A DNA stretch of 64,000 bases from positions 7,176,322 through 7,240,321 of the forward strand of contig NZ_CP036273.1 in NCBI RefSeq assembly GCF_007747215.1, written 5' to 3'. The stretch comes from Urbifossiella limnaea. Lineage in GTDB: Bacteria > Planctomycetota > Planctomycetia > Gemmatales > Gemmataceae. A program made the position numbers and the translations under genes. Shown here piece after piece: positions 62,310-64,000 of this stretch. The notes under the pieces were generated by a model. That model saw only the letters and a list, made by a program, of their open reading frames with translations, did not search any database and was not told the origin of the DNA. The first letter of the stretch is position 1. Every line of letters starts with the position of its first letter.

Positions 62310-62914
62310 ATGCCACCCGCGAAACCGCGAAGCGCCTCGCCCGCGCCGCCGCGCTCGTCGCCGTACTGCCGGTGCTGCTGCACTACTGGTTCTGGTCGCT
62401 CGTCGTCGGCCACCACGCCGCGTTCCGCGGCGCCGTGCAGTTCGTCTCGCTCCTCCCCGGCCTCCCCGGCATCTACATGCGCGGCGCCTTCCTGACCCAC
62501 ACGCTCGCCGGGTGCCACCCGTCGGCGCGGGTCGAGTTCGGCGTGCTGTTCTCGGAGCCCGGCGCGGAACTCGGCGAAGGCGTGTACGTCGGCCCGCGCT
62601 GCATCCTCGGTCTGGTCCGCGTCGGCAAGGACGCACTACTGGCGTCCGGCGTGCAGGTGCCGTCCGGCGGCAAGACGCACCGGTTCGACGACCCCGACGT
62701 ACCGATCCGCGACCAGGGCGGCGAACTGACGCTCGTCACCATCGGCGAAGGAGCGTGGGTCGGCGCCGGGGCCATCGTTCTGGCCGATGTCGGCAAGGGC
62801 ACCGTGGTCGCGGCCGGGTCGGTGGTGACGAAGCCGCTGCCGGACTACGTGGTGGCCGCCGGCGTTCCCGCGAAGGTGCTGCGGCCGCGGTTCGGGGGCG
62901 CCCCCGATGCCTGA
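62306..62914 (+). CDS. Hexapeptide-repeat acyltransferase (serine acetyltransferase/WcaF-like)
   Basis: 202 residues with a GTG start overlapping the previous stop (GTGA). An N-terminal hydrophobic helix (LVAVLPVLLHYWFWSLVVG) comes first. Left-handed beta-helix hexapeptides follow (GVLFSEPGAELGEGVYVGPR, VTIGEGAWVGAGAIVLADVG) with the standard end GSVVTKPLPDYVVAAGVPAK. It likely O- or N-acetylates a sugar of the polymer. The expected catalytic His is probably the one in GGKTHRFDD. Confidence 0.9.
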   Translation: MNATRETAKRLARAAALVAVLPVLLHYWFWSLVVGHHAAFRGAVQFVSLLPGLPGIYMRGAFLTHTLAGCHPSARVEFGVLFSEPGAELGEGVYVGPRCILGLVRVGKDALLASGVQVPSGGKTHRFDDPDVPIRDQGGELTLVTIGEGAWVGAGAIVLADVGKGTVVAAGSVVTKPLPDYVVAAGVPAKVLRPRFGGAPDA

Positions 62915-64000
62915 CCCGACGCCACTGGTGGTCTTCTCGGACGACTGGGGCCGGCACCCGTCGAGCTGCCAGCACCTGATCTCGCACCTGCTGCCGACGC
63001 GGCCGGTGGTGTGGGTGAACACGATCGGCACCCGCCCGCCGCGGCTCGACCGGGCGACGCTGGCGCGGGTCGTCGAGAAGCTCAAACAGTGGGGACGCCC
63101 GCCGAGCCCGGCGCAGGCGCCGGCGCCGCGCGTGCTGAACCCGCGCATGTGGCCGTCGTTCCGCGGCCGGTTTGCCCGCGGGCTGAACCGCCACGTCCTC
63201 GGCCGCGCCGTCCGTGCCGCACTCGCCGACCTGGCCGCTCCGCCGGTCGTCGTCACCACACTGCCGATCACCGCCGACCTCGTCGGCACGTTCCCCGCCG
63301 CGCGGTGGGTGTACTACTGCGTCGACGACTTCGCCGTGTGGCCCGGCCTCGACGGTCGCACCATGCGCGACATGGAGGCCGAGCTGGCGGCGAAGGTGGA
63401 CGCCGTGGTCGCCGTCAGCGAGACGCTCCAGCGGCACCTCGCGGCGCTCGGCCGGCCGTCGCACCTGCTGACACACGGCGTCGATTTGGACCACTTCCGC
63501 CGCACGCCCGAAGTGCTGCCCGAGTCGCTGCGCCGGCTCGACGCGCTGGCGGGGCCGCTGGTCGTGTTCTGGGGCGTGATCGACCGGCGGATGGACACCG
63601 AATTCGTGCGGGTACTCGCCGCCTCGCTCGATGCCGGGACCGTCTTGTTGGTCGGCCCACAGGACGACCCCGACCCGGCGCTGCTGGCGCTACCGCGGGT
63701 GGCGACACTGCCGCCGGTGCCCTACGCCGACCTGCCGGCGCTGGCGGCGCGGGCGGCGGTGCTGGTGATGCCCTACGCCGACCTGCCGGTGACGCGGGCC
63801 ATGCAGCCGCTGAAGCTCAAGGAGTACCTGGCGACGGGGAAGCCGGTCGTGGTCCGCGAGCTGCCGGCGACGCGCGAGTGGAGCGACTGCCTCGACGCGG
63901 CGGCGACGCCGGCGGCCTTCGCGGCCGCGGTACGCGAGCGGCTGGCGACGGGGGTGCCGGCGGCGCAGGCGGACGGGCGGAAGCGGCTCAACGCCGAGGG
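62907..64000 (+). CDS. Glycosyltransferase (GT-B), 3' end outside the window
   Basis: ATG 62907 overlaps the previous stop by 8 nt and the frame is open to the right edge (364 codons). The N-terminal part (PLVVFSDDWGRHPSSCQHLI, VVWVNTIGTRPPRLD) and the middle block WVYYCVDDFAVWPGLDG resemble the TuaH-like glycosyltransferases. The C-terminal half has VVAVSETLQRHLAAL, LTHGVDLDHFRR, PYADLPVTRAMQPLKLKEYL and ATGKPVV. It continues the polysaccharide operon. Confidence 0.87.
   Translation, partial: MPDPTPLVVFSDDWGRHPSSCQHLISHLLPTRPVVWVNTIGTRPPRLDRATLARVVEKLKQWGRPPSPAQAPAPRVLNPRMWPSFRGRFARGLNRHVLGRAVRAALADLAAPPVVVTTLPITADLVGTFPAARWVYYCVDDFAVWPGLDGRTMRDMEAELAAKVDAVVAVSETLQRHLAALGRPSHLLTHGVDLDHFRRTPEVLPESLRRLDALAGPLVVFWGVIDRRMDTEFVRVLAASLDAGTVLLVGPQDDPDPALLALPRVATLPPVPYADLPALAARAAVLVMPYADLPVTRAMQPLKLKEYLATGKPVVVRELPATREWSDCLDAAATPAAFAAAVRERLATGVPAAQADGRKRLNAE

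Overview
The window is about 70 % GC and carries families that are typical of Planctomycetota: DUF1549/DUF1553 and DUF1501 partners, PVC-type CxxCH dehydrogenases, a DUF1559 protein, and surface proteins that start with an 'LExRxxPA' motif followed by FG-GAP repeats. A member of the Gemmatales/Gemmataceae is the best guess. This is inference from gene content; no marker gene is present.

Layout. 1-9.7 kb: planctomycete cytochrome-c-linked set (two DUF1549/DUF1553 proteins, a GSDH/HEAT/CxxCH protein, a DUF1501 protein). 9.8-12.1 kb: PHP-domain protein and PP2C phosphatase. 12.2-20.2 kb: a minus-strand CzcCBA-type heavy-metal RND efflux operon, with an FG-GAP/DUF5666 surface protein between czcA and czcC, a small His-containing exported protein first in line, and an operator-like inverted repeat ahead of it. 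20.5-33.7 kb: mixed chromosomal genes (DUF4105, ribokinase, NlpC/P60-like, 2OG oxygenase, GlpD, HEAT-like, delta-60/FG-GAP protein, Gfo/Idh/MocA oxidoreductase), a small element with terminal inverted repeats, and a decayed DUF1553-DUF1501 pair.

34.2-53.5 kb is the most interesting part: an apparent 19.3-kb genomic island. A tRNA gene (53478-53549, minus) has a tyrosine recombinase gene just downstream of its 3' end. The last ~23 nt of the tRNA plus 4 flanking nt (27 bp) are repeated exactly at 34201-34227. The cargo is coherent: three outer-membrane channels (OprP-like, FadL-like, OprB-like), an AraC regulator, two exported Cys-type sulfatases (both with CTAGR at the active site), a four-helix membrane protein, an exported 2H-phosphoesterase/HAD fusion, and a bona fide formylglycine-generating enzyme with both catalytic cysteines. 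A 19-nt motif, TTGCCGNTTNTGGATNNNC, occurs once in each of the three main intergenic promoter regions of this cargo: fadL/oprB, araC/sulfatase 1, and upstream of sulfatase 2. The natural reading is a mobile, self-contained, AraC-controlled unit for uptake and desulfation of a sulfate ester, bringing its own sulfatase-maturation enzyme. The integrase-proximal part (48-52 kb) holds mobile-type hypothetical genes and an ISAs1-family insertion between two truncated genes.

53.5-64 kb: amidohydrolase, DUF1559 protein lacking the usual prepilin N-terminus, a PcRGLX/YetA-like polysaccharide-lyase-type protein, then a plus-strand, tightly packed polysaccharide operon (O-antigen ligase/polymerase-like, GT2, methyltransferase, GT4, hexapeptide acyltransferase, second glycosyltransferase running off the end).
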